Made by a program: the position numbers and the translations under genes. A DNA stretch of 64,000 nt from Variovorax boronicumulans (lineage in GTDB: Bacteria; Pseudomonadota; Gammaproteobacteria; Burkholderiales; Burkholderiaceae_C), in the NCBI RefSeq assembly GCF_007677875.1, contig NZ_VEDO01000002.1, forward strand, positions 248,001 through 312,000. Direction: 5' to 3'. Positions within the stretch are counted from its first letter, which is position 1, and every line of letters starts with the position of its first letter. Under the pieces are notes generated by a model. It did not search any database, was not told the origin of the DNA, and saw only the letters and a program-made list of their open reading frames with translations. Shown here one piece after another: positions 8,783 to 16,534 of this stretch.

Positions 8783-10022
8783 GTCCGGCCAGAGCCTCGC
8801 GCGCGCTGCGCACCGCGCCTTCGATGGTGCCGGGATAGGGGCCGGCGACGTACTCGCCGCAGGCTGCAAGGCCAGCCGCGATCTGCAGACCGGGCCGTTC
8901 CAGGCCCGGCGTGCAGGCGAAGGTGGCGCGCTTTTCCACGATGGTCACGACGGGTTGCAGGTCCGTGAGGCCCAGCTGGGCGCGGCCCTGGGCGATCACC
9001 TGCTGCTCCATGTCCCGGCGCGTGCCGCGGCTCACGCTCACGACGAAGGCCAGCAGGCCGTCCTCGCCCAAGTGGCGGCGGTCGAACACGAACTGGGCGG
9101 GCGCGCCGGCGAGCGCCATCATGGGCCGCGGCAGGCGCGTGGCGCTCCTGGCGTAGACGGTGGTGATGGGTTCGAACCGCAGCGCCTCGGCCTGGGTCAA
9201 CCAGGCGCCGGCGGCGCAGCCGGCCATGCGGACCAGGCGCGCGGCTTCCCAGGAAGGGCAGGCCAGCAGCACGCGGTCGAAGACTTGGTCGTCGACCTGC
9301 CACCGGGCGCCGTGGCGGCCCAGCAGGTGGACGCGCGCGCCCAGATGCACGGTCTGGCCGTTCGCCTGCAACCAGGCCACGGCGGGCTCAGGGAACAGCG
9401 CGCCCAGCGGCCCTCGCGGGATCAGCAGGTTGGAGCCGCCCCGCCCGCCCAGCAGGGAATCCTGCAGCACACGCAGGAACACGCTGGCGCTGGCCCGGTC
9501 GGCCGCCGTGTTGAGGGCCGACAGGCACAGCGGCTCGACGAAGGACTGCTGCACGGCCGTGGGCAGGGCGGCGCAAAGCTGGGCCACCGTGGTCTGTGGC
9601 GCACAGCGAAAGCCCGCCAGCTGCCAGCGCACGGTGGCGGCCAGCAGCGCGGCCTTGTCGCGCCAGTCCCAGCCGCGCGCACCCAGGATGCCGGCCAGCG
9701 CGTCCCAGGGCGGGGCGCGGTCGGGCAGGGCGATGCCGCTGCCGTCGGGCCCGCGCAGGTCCAGCGGCAGGCGCAGCAGGGTCTGCACGGGGTCCACGCC
9801 GACGGCGCGCATGAGGGCGAGCGTCTGGGTGTAGGCGCCGATCAGGATGTGCTGGCCGTTGTCCAGCGTGAGCGTGCGGCCGTCATGCGTGTGCACCACG
9901 CTGCGCGCGCGGCCGCCGGCCTGGCGTGCGGACTCGAAGACGGTGACATGCTGCCCGGCCTTGACGGCGTGGACGGCGGCGGCCAGGCCGGCCCAGCCGG
10001 CGCCGACGATGGCGAGCTTCAC
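8775..10022 (-). CDS. hpnE: Squalene-forming FAD-dependent desaturase HpnE
   Basis: Flavin amine-oxidase-fold enzyme that reduces hydroxysqualene to squalene, the last step of the HpnCDE route. The GTG start at 10022 puts the Rossmann motif LAIVGAGWAGLAAA right at the N-terminus. The open frame continues upstream to another GTG at 10082, but that stretch is repeat-like sequence and unlikely to be coding. The C-terminus has the FAD-contacting part GLAACGEYVAGPYPGTIEGA. It is the third gene of hpnC-hpnD-hpnE. Squalene feeds hopanoid or sterol-like lipid synthesis; no squalene-hopene cyclase is in the window. Confidence 0.9.
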   Translation of the reverse strand: MKLAIVGAGWAGLAAAVHAVKAGQHVTVFESARQAGGRARSVVHTHDGRTLTLDNGQHILIGAYTQTLALMRAVGVDPVQTLLRLPLDLRGPDGSGIALPDRAPPWDALAGILGARGWDWRDKAALLAATVRWQLAGFRCAPQTTVAQLCAALPTAVQQSFVEPLCLSALNTAADRASASVFLRVLQDSLLGGRGGSNLLIPRGPLGALFPEPAVAWLQANGQTVHLGARVHLLGRHGARWQVDDQVFDRVLLACPSWEAARLVRMAGCAAGAWLTQAEALRFEPITTVYARSATRLPRPMMALAGAPAQFVFDRRHLGEDGLLAFVVSVSRGTRRDMEQQVIAQGRAQLGLTDLQPVVTIVEKRATFACTPGLERPGLQIAAGLAACGEYVAGPYPGTIEGAVRSAREALAGLS

Positions 10023-10110
10023 GGCCGTGCGCCGGGCCGCCCCAAGCCGGCCGTGCCTCCCCCGCGGAGGGTGGAGTGACACGACCGCAGGGGGTGAAAA
10101 GCCGGGGGGC
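10023..10110. repeat. Intergenic repeat-like element between hpnD and hpnE
   Basis: This 88-base gap holds a short GC hairpin, CCTCC...GGAGG at about 10056-10070, and purine runs such as GCAGGGGGTGAAAAGCCGG from 10087. I recognise this as resembling intergenic palindromic elements scattered in Comamonadaceae genomes. It is between two co-directional genes of one pathway, so it may shape the mRNA rather than end it; there is no T-run. Repeat status needs a genome-wide search. Confidence 0.35.
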
Positions 10111-10956
10111 TCATAACCTGCCCAGCGCCTGGACCTTCCACGCCAGCCAGAACTTGCGCAGCGGCGTGAGCGCGATGCGCTGGTGGAGCACGGCGAAGTC
10201 GTCGCGTTCGATCTCGCGCAGCAGCGTGCGGTAGATGCTGGCCATCATGAGACCGGGTTTCTGCGCACGCCAGTCGGCGGCGGGCAGCAGCGCCAGCGCC
10301 TGGTCGTACAGCGCATGGGCGCGCTCGGCCTGAAAGCGCATCAACGCGACGAAGCGCTCCGAATGCTGGCGCTTGAGCAATTCGTGCGCCTTGACGTCGA
10401 AGCGCTGCAACTCGTCGATCGGCAGGTAGATGCGCCCGCGCATGGCGTCCTCGCCCACGTCGCGGATGATGTTGGTGAGCTGGAAGGCCAGGCCCAGGGT
10501 GTGGGCGTACTGCGTGGTGGCCTCCTGGGTCTGGCCGAAGATGCGCGCCGAGACCTCGCCGACCACGCCGGCCACCAGGTGGCAATAGCGCTTCAGGCCG
10601 GCGAAATCGAGGTAGCGCGTCTGCTCCAGGTCCATCTGACAGCCCTCGATCACGGCCTGCAGCTGACGCTCCTCGATGCCGAATTGCGGGGCGAGCGGCA
10701 TCAGCGCCTGCATCACGGGGTGGGTGGGCTGGCCGGCGTAGGCCTTGGCGACCTCGGCCTGCCACCAGGCCAGCTTGGTCCGTGCGACGCTGGGGTCGCT
10801 GACCTCGTCGACCACGTCGTCGACCTCGCGGCAGAAGGCGTAGAAGGCGGTGATGGCCGCGCGGCGCGGCTTGGGAAGAAACAGGAAGGCGTAGTAGAAG
10901 CTGCTGCCCGAGGCCGCTGCCTTCTGCTGCACATACTGTTCCGGTGTCGTTGTCAT
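10111..10956 (-). CDS. hpnD: Presqualene diphosphate synthase HpnD
   Basis: Trans-prenyltransferase-fold enzyme that joins two farnesyl diphosphates into presqualene diphosphate. The 281-residue protein has both aspartate-rich motifs: REVDDVVDEVSD early, and NIIRDVGEDAMRGRIYLP later, the latter with full Asp spacing as expected for HpnD rather than HpnC. The ATG at 10956 (MTTTPEQYVQQK) is preferred over an upstream in-frame Met at 11067 that would overlap hpnC. It follows hpnC by 28 bases and is followed by hpnE. Confidence 0.93.
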   Translation of the reverse strand: MTTTPEQYVQQKAAASGSSFYYAFLFLPKPRRAAITAFYAFCREVDDVVDEVSDPSVARTKLAWWQAEVAKAYAGQPTHPVMQALMPLAPQFGIEERQLQAVIEGCQMDLEQTRYLDFAGLKRYCHLVAGVVGEVSARIFGQTQEATTQYAHTLGLAFQLTNIIRDVGEDAMRGRIYLPIDELQRFDVKAHELLKRQHSERFVALMRFQAERAHALYDQALALLPAADWRAQKPGLMMASIYRTLLREIERDDFAVLHQRIALTPLRKFWLAWKVQALGRL

Positions 10957-10984
10957 GGAGAGCGATTGTCCACGGCCTGGTTGT

Positions 10985-11833
10985 TCATCCATGCATGCGC
11001 CAGGCGCGCCACAGCAGCCGGGGTCCATCCGTCTTGTGAAGTTTGGGGCGCTCACGCCAGCTGGCATGGTCCAGCGCGGCGATCTTGTCCAGGATGGCCA
11101 GCCCGCCCTGCACCACGAGCCGCAGTTCCCAGCCCATGCGGCCCGGCACCCGGTGCACCAGCGGTGCGCCTTCCAGCATCAGGGTGCGTGCCCATTGCAC
11201 CTGCTCGGCCACCAGCGCGCGCACGGGCGCGGCCTGGGTCGTGCCGTGCGCGGCGCAGCGGTCCTGCGGCAGGTAATAGCGCCCGCGCGGCAGGTCCACG
11301 CTCAGGTCCTGCCAGAAATTGATGAGCTGCAGCGCGTTGCAGATGGCGTCGCTCTGGCGCAGGGCCGTGTGGTCGTCGATGCCGTACAGGTGCAGCACCA
11401 GCCGGCCGACCGGTGCAGCGGAACGGCGGCAGTAGTCCAGCAGCTCGGCCCGGTTGGCGTAGCCGGTGCCGGCCGCGGTCTTGCGCACGTCCTGCATGAA
11501 AGCGTCCAGCAGGTCGTCCAACGGCGCATGGGGCAGGCGGTGCTGCTGGCGCGCCTGGTCCAGAGGGCCGAACACGCCAGGCCAGCGGCCCGACAGCGGC
11601 TGGCCTGCGTACAGCGCGGCCAGATCCGCGCGGTACCGGGCGAGGGCCTGCAGCCTGGCGTCCGCGCTGTCGCTGCCCTCGTCGGTGATGTCGTCGCCCG
11701 TGCGTGCAAACCAGTAAATAGCTGCAACAGCGGGACGCAACGCCGGTGGACAAAGCCAGGACGCAACAGGGAAGTTCTCGTAGTGTGTGACGTCCGGCGC
11801 AACAGCCGGCGAACTTTGGGGCCTTGGACGCAT
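10985..11833 (-). CDS. hpnC: Hydroxysqualene synthase HpnC
   Basis: Squalene/phytoene-synthase-fold protein that converts presqualene diphosphate to hydroxysqualene. It has 282 residues. The first aspartate motif is RTGDDITDEGSD; the second is altered to NFWQDLSVDLPRGRYYLP, the form seen in HpnC. The typical HpnC start HYENFPVASWLCPP lies about 17 residues in. As the first gene of hpnCDE it probably carries the operon promoter in the 158-base gap it shares with the divergent efflux operon. Confidence 0.92.
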   Translation of the reverse strand: MRPRPQSSPAVAPDVTHYENFPVASWLCPPALRPAVAAIYWFARTGDDITDEGSDSADARLQALARYRADLAALYAGQPLSGRWPGVFGPLDQARQQHRLPHAPLDDLLDAFMQDVRKTAAGTGYANRAELLDYCRRSAAPVGRLVLHLYGIDDHTALRQSDAICNALQLINFWQDLSVDLPRGRYYLPQDRCAAHGTTQAAPVRALVAEQVQWARTLMLEGAPLVHRVPGRMGWELRLVVQGGLAILDKIAALDHASWRERPKLHKTDGPRLLWRAWRMHG

Positions 11834-11884
11834 GTGCGCGCGATTTTCGCTGTGTTTTCCGCGCCAATCTCGGCGTGGAGTTCA

Positions 11885-11914
11885 TTGACAATGCGCAAAC
11901 AATTCTCCTAGATT
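11885..11914 (+). promoter_or_regulatory. Sigma-70 promoter of the RND efflux operon
   Basis: A perfect -35 box TTGACA at 11885-11890 is followed after 18 bases by TAGATT at 11909-11914, a 4-of-6 match to the -10 box. It points at the efflux adaptor gene starting at 11992. The stretch around it is AT-richer than its surroundings. No transcript data; the call rests on the two boxes and their spacing. Confidence 0.55.
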
Positions 11915-11933
11915 ACTAACCCATCAGTCAGTA
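11914..11933. promoter_or_regulatory. Imperfect palindromic operator at the efflux promoter
   Basis: TACTAACCCATCAGTCAGTA is a 20-bp imperfect palindrome: seven of ten positions in the two half-sites are complementary, with TACTnAC/GTnAGTA arms. It overlaps the expected transcription start just after the -10 box. Position and arm sequence are what one expects for a TetR- or MarR-type repressor of an RND pump. No such regulator gene is adjacent, so the binder would be encoded elsewhere. Confidence 0.45.
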
Positions 11934-11991
11934 GTGGGCCTGGAGGACGTCGCATGCGCGGGCCTCCGGGGCGCTTGAGCGGGGCTTCCCA

Positions 11992-13149
11992 ATGTCAAAC
12001 CAGCCGAGGCGCGTGCGCCGTTTTACCTGGCCATGCGCCGCAGTCCTGGTCCTGGCGGCTGGGTTGGCGGGCTGCAGCAAGCCGCCGGCCGAGCCCGAGC
12101 CGGTGCGTGCCGTCAAGTTGCTGACGGTGGCCCCGGCAGCATCGAACTTCAGCCTGGACTTCGCGGGCGAGGTGCGTCCGCGCGTGGAGTCGCGGCTGGG
12201 TTTCCGGGTGGCCGGCAAGATCGTGCGGCGCAGTGTGGAGCTGGGGCAGAGCGTGCGCGTGGGGCAGCTGCTGGCGGAGCTCGACGCCCAGGATCTGCGC
12301 CTGGCCGCCGACGCCGCGCGGGCCCAGGTGGCTGCAGCCCAGACCAACCGCGACCTGGCGCTGGCCGACCAGAAGCGTTACCGCGAACTGCGGGCGCAGA
12401 ACTTCATCAGCGGCGCCGAGCTGGAACGGCGCGAATCGGCCTACCAGGCGGCGCAGGCGCAGCTGGACCAGGCCAAGGCCCAGCTGGCGGCCCAAGGCAA
12501 CCAGACCGGTTACGCGCGGCTGGTGGCCGACGTGTCGGGCGTGGTGACCGGCATCGAGGCCGAGGTGGGCCAGGTGGTGGCGGCCGGCACGCCGGTCGTG
12601 CGGCTGGCGCAGAGCGGGGCGCGGGACGTGGTGTTTTCGGTGCCCGAGGACCGGGTCGCCGCCGTGTCCGTGGGCTCGCCGGTCGAGGTGCGGCAGTGGA
12701 ATTCGGAGAAGGTTCTGGCCGGCAAGGTCCGCGAGGTGGCCGCCAGCGCCGATGCCGCGACACGCACCTTCCTGGTCAAGGTGACGCTGGACACGCCGGC
12801 GCCACCGCCATTGGGTGCCACCGTGACCGTCACGCCCAAGGCGCTGGGCACTGGCGGCATCCCGGTGATCAAGCTGCCGACCAGCGCGCTGCGGCAGGAC
12901 GCCGGGACTGGCGAGACCTCGGTGCTGGTGCTGGACGAAGCCAGCATGACGGTGCGCCCGCAGGCCGTGCGCATCGCCACGGCGGATGGCAACGATGCCG
13001 TGATCAGCTCGGGTCTGCAGCCCGGCATGCGCATCGTGGCGGCCGGCGTGCACGTGCTGACGCCAGGCCAGAAGGTCACCGTCTACCAGCCGCGCGTGGG
13101 CGGCGACAAGGCCGGCGCCCCGGCTGCGGCCGCTTCTTCACCGCGCTGA
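11992..13149 (+). CDS. RND efflux periplasmic adaptor subunit (lipoprotein)
   Basis: Membrane-fusion protein linking an inner-membrane RND pump to an outer-membrane channel, 385 residues. It has an Arg-rich start, a hydrophobic segment and a lipobox LAGC with Cys28, so it should be a lipoprotein anchored in the inner membrane. Then come the barrel-sandwich halves (LGFRVAGKIVRR early; VSGVVTGIEAEVGQVV after the coiled coil), a coiled-coil hairpin at about residues 95-175 rich in Ala, Gln and Leu, and beta-barrel and membrane-proximal domains. It sits 7 bases before the pump gene. Its substrate cannot be told from the sequence. Confidence 0.93.
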   Translation: MSNQPRRVRRFTWPCAAVLVLAAGLAGCSKPPAEPEPVRAVKLLTVAPAASNFSLDFAGEVRPRVESRLGFRVAGKIVRRSVELGQSVRVGQLLAELDAQDLRLAADAARAQVAAAQTNRDLALADQKRYRELRAQNFISGAELERRESAYQAAQAQLDQAKAQLAAQGNQTGYARLVADVSGVVTGIEAEVGQVVAAGTPVVRLAQSGARDVVFSVPEDRVAAVSVGSPVEVRQWNSEKVLAGKVREVAASADAATRTFLVKVTLDTPAPPPLGATVTVTPKALGTGGIPVIKLPTSALRQDAGTGETSVLVLDEASMTVRPQAVRIATADGNDAVISSGLQPGMRIVAAGVHVLTPGQKVTVYQPRVGGDKAGAPAAAASSPR

Positions 13150-13156
13150 GTCCACG

Positions 13157-16100
13157 ATGAGCGAAACGAACGCCACGGACCAGCCCAAGGCTGGCTTCAA
13201 CCTCTCACGCTGGGCCCTGGACCATCCCGCGCTGACGCGCTACCTGATGGTGGTGCTGATGGTGCTGGGCTTCGCCACCTACTTCCAGCTGGGCCAGGAC
13301 GAGGATCCGCCCTTCACCTTCCGCGCCATGGTGCTGCGCACCTACTGGCCGGGTGCCACAGCCCAGCAGGTCTCCGAGCAGGTCACCGACAAGCTCGAGC
13401 GCACGCTCCAGGAGGTGCCCTATGCCTTTCGGATCCGCAGCTACTCCAAGCCTGGCGAGTCGCAGATCGTCTTCGAGCTGAAAGACAGCTCGCCGCCCAA
13501 GGACGTCGCCAACCTCTGGTATGTGGTGCGCAAGAAGATCGGCGACATGCGCTACACGCTGCCGCAGGGCGTGCAGGGGCCATTCTTCAACGACGACTTC
13601 GGCGACGTCTATGGCGTGATCTACGCGCTGTCTGCCAACGGTTTCAGCTATGCCGAGCTCAAGACCTTCGCCGACGACGCGCGCCAGACGCTGTTGCGCG
13701 TGCCCGACGTGGCCAAGGTCGAGCTGTTCGGCGTGCAGGACGAGAAGGTCTATGTGGAGGTCTCGCAGCTGCGGCTGGCCCAGCTCGGGCTGGACCTCTC
13801 GCAGGTGTTGGACCAGCTCGGCCAGCAGAACGCGGTGGTGTCGGCCGGCACCATCCAGACGCCCGTGGATGTGCTGCAGGTGCGTGTGACGGGCCAGTTC
13901 AACGCCGTCGAACAGCTGCGCGACATGCCGATCCGTGGGCCGTCGGGGGCGCAGCTGCGGCTGGGCGACATCGCCGAGATCCGGCGTGGCTATGTGGACC
14001 CGCCGACCGTGAAAGTGCGCCACGACGGGCGCGAGGTGATCGCGCTGGGCGTGTCCATGACCAAGGGCGGCGACATCATCCAGCTCGGCAAGGCGCTCAA
14101 GGTGGCATTCGCCGACATCGGCAGGAGCCTGCCCGCCGGCGTGGAGCTGTCCCAGGTGCAGGACCAGCCCAGCGCCGTGTCCAACTCGGTCAACGAATTC
14201 GTCAAGGTGCTGATCGAGGCCGTGGTCATCGTGCTGGCCGTGAGCTTCATCTCCCTGGGCTTCCACCGCCGGCCCGGAGAGCATGGGCTGCTGCGCCGCT
14301 ACTACATCGACATCCGGCCCGGCCTGGTGGTGGGCATCACCATCCCGCTGGTGCTGGCCGTCACCTTCCTGGCCATGTGGTACTGGGGCATCGGCCTGCA
14401 CAAGATCTCGCTGGGCTCGCTGATCATCGCGCTGGGCCTGCTCGTGGACGACGCCATCATTGCGGTCGAGATGATGGTGCGCAAGATGGAGGAGGGCTAC
14501 GACAAGGTGCGTGCCGCCACCTTCGCCTACGAGATCACCGCGATGCCGATGCTGACGGGTACGCTGATCACGGCGGTGGGCTTCCTGCCCATCGGCATCG
14601 CCAAGTCGGTCACGGGCGAATACACCTTTGCCATCTTCGCGGTGACGGTGATCGCATTGGTGCTGAGCTGGTTCGTCTCGGTCTACTTCGTGCCCTACCT
14701 TGGCACGTTGATCCTCAAGGCCCAGCCGCACCACGGCGAGGGCGCGGAACACGGCCAGCCGCACGAGATGTTCGATTCGGGCTTCTATAACGCCTTTCGC
14801 AAGTCGGTGAACTGGTGCGTGGCGCACCGCTGGTTGACCATCCTGGCCACCATCGGCGTCTTCGCCTTGGGCATCTTGGGCATGGGCAAGGTGCAGCAGC
14901 AGTTCTTCCCGGACTCCAGCCGGCCGGAGATCCTGGTGGAGATGTGGTTGCCGGAAGGCTCGGCGTTCGTGGCCAACGAGGAAGTCGCGCGCCGCCTGGA
15001 GAAGCGGCTGCAGCAGGAGCAGGGCGTGCGCTCGGTCACGCTGTGGATCGGCTCGGGGGTGCCGCGCTTCTATCTGCCCCTGGACCAGGTCTTTCCGCAG
15101 ACCAACGTCTCGCAGTTCATCGTGCTGACCGAGTCCGTTCCTGCACGGGAGCATCTGCGGGTGGCATTGCCTAGGCTGCTGGCCGAGGAGTTCCCCGAGG
15201 TGCGCGGACGCGTCAAGTTGCTGCCCAATGGGCCGCCGGTGCCGTACCCGGTGATGTTCCGCGTGATCGGCTCGGACCCGCAGTTGCTGCGCCAGCGCGC
15301 CGACGAGGTCAAAGCCGTGCTGCGCGAAAGCCCGAACACGCGCGGCATCAACGACAACTGGAACGAGTCGGTCAAGACCGTCCGCCTGGTGATCGACCAG
15401 ACCAAGGCCCGCGCCCTCGGCGTGACGAGCCAGATGCTGGCGCAGACCTCGGCGACGGCATTGACCGGCACCATCGTGGGCCAGTTCCGAGAGAACGACA
15501 AACTCATCGACATCGTGCTTCGGCAGCCGGCCAGCGAGCGGGCGCTCATCACCGACATCGCCAATTCCTACATCACCACCGCTTCGGGCCGGTCCATCCC
15601 GGTCACGCAGATCGCCACGCCGGTGTTCAGCTGGGAGCCGGGCGTGATGTGGCGCGAGAACCGCGACTACGCCATCACGGTGCAGAGCGACGTGGTGGAA
15701 GGCCTGCAGGGCGCCACGGTCACGGCCGAACTGCTGCCCAAGCTGCAGGCGCTGGAGGCGAAGTGGAAGCAGCAGGGCCCCGGCGGCTACGCCGTGCAGG
15801 TCTCCGGCGCGGTGGAGGAGAGCAGCCGCGGCTCCTCGTCGATCGCTGCGGGCGTGCCCATCATGCTGTTCCTGACCTTCACGCTGCTGATGCTGCAACT
15901 GCAAAGCTTCAGCCGCGCCATGCTGGTGTTCCTGACCGGCCCGCTGGGCATTGCCGGCGTGGCCGGCGCGCTGCTGGTGCTGAACCGGCCGTTCGGTTTC
16001 GTCGCGCTGCTGGGAGTGATCGCGCTGATGGGCATGATCCAGCGCAACTCGGTCATCCTCATCGACCAGATCGAGCAGGACCGCGCGCGCGGCGTGCCCA

Positions 16101-16354
16101 CCTGGGATGCCATCGTCGAATCGGCCGTGCGCCGCCTGCGGCCCATCGTGCTGACCGCGCTGGCGGCCGTGCTGGCGATGATCCCGTTGTCGCGCTCTGT
16201 GTTCTGGGGCCCGATGGCGGTGGCCATCATGGGCGGACTGATCGTCGCCACGGTGCTCACACTGCTGTCGCTGCCGGCGATGTATGCAGCCTGGTTCCGC
16301 GTGAAGAAGCCGACCGACGAGGAGCGCGCACGGGCGGCGGCACTGGGCGTCTGA
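13157..16354 (+). CDS. RND efflux transporter, inner-membrane pump
   Basis: Proton-driven multidrug exporter of the AcrB/HAE type, 1065 residues. It has the twelve-helix two-fold repeat pattern: TM1 at about 24-42, a large periplasmic loop, a TM2-6 block with the proton-relay Asp pair in GLLVDDAIIAVEMM, TM7 near residue 560, a second large loop and TM8-12 ending near residue 1045. It forms an operon with the preceding adaptor. No outer-membrane factor gene follows; the next gene is a tRNA, so the pump must share a TolC-like channel coded elsewhere. Organic solvent, dye or antibiotic export is likely but unspecified. Confidence 0.94.
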   Translation: MSETNATDQPKAGFNLSRWALDHPALTRYLMVVLMVLGFATYFQLGQDEDPPFTFRAMVLRTYWPGATAQQVSEQVTDKLERTLQEVPYAFRIRSYSKPGESQIVFELKDSSPPKDVANLWYVVRKKIGDMRYTLPQGVQGPFFNDDFGDVYGVIYALSANGFSYAELKTFADDARQTLLRVPDVAKVELFGVQDEKVYVEVSQLRLAQLGLDLSQVLDQLGQQNAVVSAGTIQTPVDVLQVRVTGQFNAVEQLRDMPIRGPSGAQLRLGDIAEIRRGYVDPPTVKVRHDGREVIALGVSMTKGGDIIQLGKALKVAFADIGRSLPAGVELSQVQDQPSAVSNSVNEFVKVLIEAVVIVLAVSFISLGFHRRPGEHGLLRRYYIDIRPGLVVGITIPLVLAVTFLAMWYWGIGLHKISLGSLIIALGLLVDDAIIAVEMMVRKMEEGYDKVRAATFAYEITAMPMLTGTLITAVGFLPIGIAKSVTGEYTFAIFAVTVIALVLSWFVSVYFVPYLGTLILKAQPHHGEGAEHGQPHEMFDSGFYNAFRKSVNWCVAHRWLTILATIGVFALGILGMGKVQQQFFPDSSRPEILVEMWLPEGSAFVANEEVARRLEKRLQQEQGVRSVTLWIGSGVPRFYLPLDQVFPQTNVSQFIVLTESVPAREHLRVALPRLLAEEFPEVRGRVKLLPNGPPVPYPVMFRVIGSDPQLLRQRADEVKAVLRESPNTRGINDNWNESVKTVRLVIDQTKARALGVTSQMLAQTSATALTGTIVGQFRENDKLIDIVLRQPASERALITDIANSYITTASGRSIPVTQIATPVFSWEPGVMWRENRDYAITVQSDVVEGLQGATVTAELLPKLQALEAKWKQQGPGGYAVQVSGAVEESSRGSSSIAAGVPIMLFLTFTLLMLQLQSFSRAMLVFLTGPLGIAGVAGALLVLNRPFGFVALLGVIALMGMIQRNSVILIDQIEQDRARGVPTWDAIVESAVRRLRPIVLTALAAVLAMIPLSRSVFWGPMAVAIMGGLIVATVLTLLSLPAMYAAWFRVKKPTDEERARAAALGV

Positions 16355-16395
16355 GTGGCGCAGGCAGCCCGCGAAAGCGGCTCGGCGCGACCGGC

Positions 16396-16401
16396 TAAAA
16401 T
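16396..16401 (+). promoter_or_regulatory. -10 box upstream of tRNA-Leu
   Basis: TAAAAT, 5 of 6 to consensus, lies 18 bases before the tRNA-Leu 5' end. No good -35 hexamer was found at the right distance. It may also serve tig, which starts 28 bases after the tRNA with no terminator in between. Confidence 0.4.
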
Positions 16402-16419
16402 GGCGGGTTGACCGAGACT

Positions 16420-16506
16420 GCGCGGGTGGCGAAATTGGTAGACGCACCAGGTTTAGGTCCTGACGCCAGCAATGGTGTGGGGGTTCGAGTCCCCCCCCGC
16501 GCACCA
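16420..16506 (+). tRNA. tRNA-Leu (UAG anticodon)
   Basis: An 87-base class II tRNA. The acceptor stem GCGCGGG pairs with CCCGCGC, discriminator A and encoded CCA follow. The D-arm is GTGGCGAAATTGGTAGACGC, the anticodon loop TTTAGGT gives anticodon UAG, a long variable arm follows, and the T-arm contains GGTTCGAGTCC. The first base pair of the anticodon stem (C opposite A) is a mismatch. tig starts only 28 bases downstream. Confidence 0.97.
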
Positions 16507-16534
16507 CACCCTATTTCTTTTACCCGAGACCACC

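Noticed and set aside
13205-16507. An 1100-residue minus-strand frame opposite the RND pump
   Set aside because: Same shadow pattern (His, Gln, Arg and Asp rich), no domain, crosses the tRNA-Leu gene.
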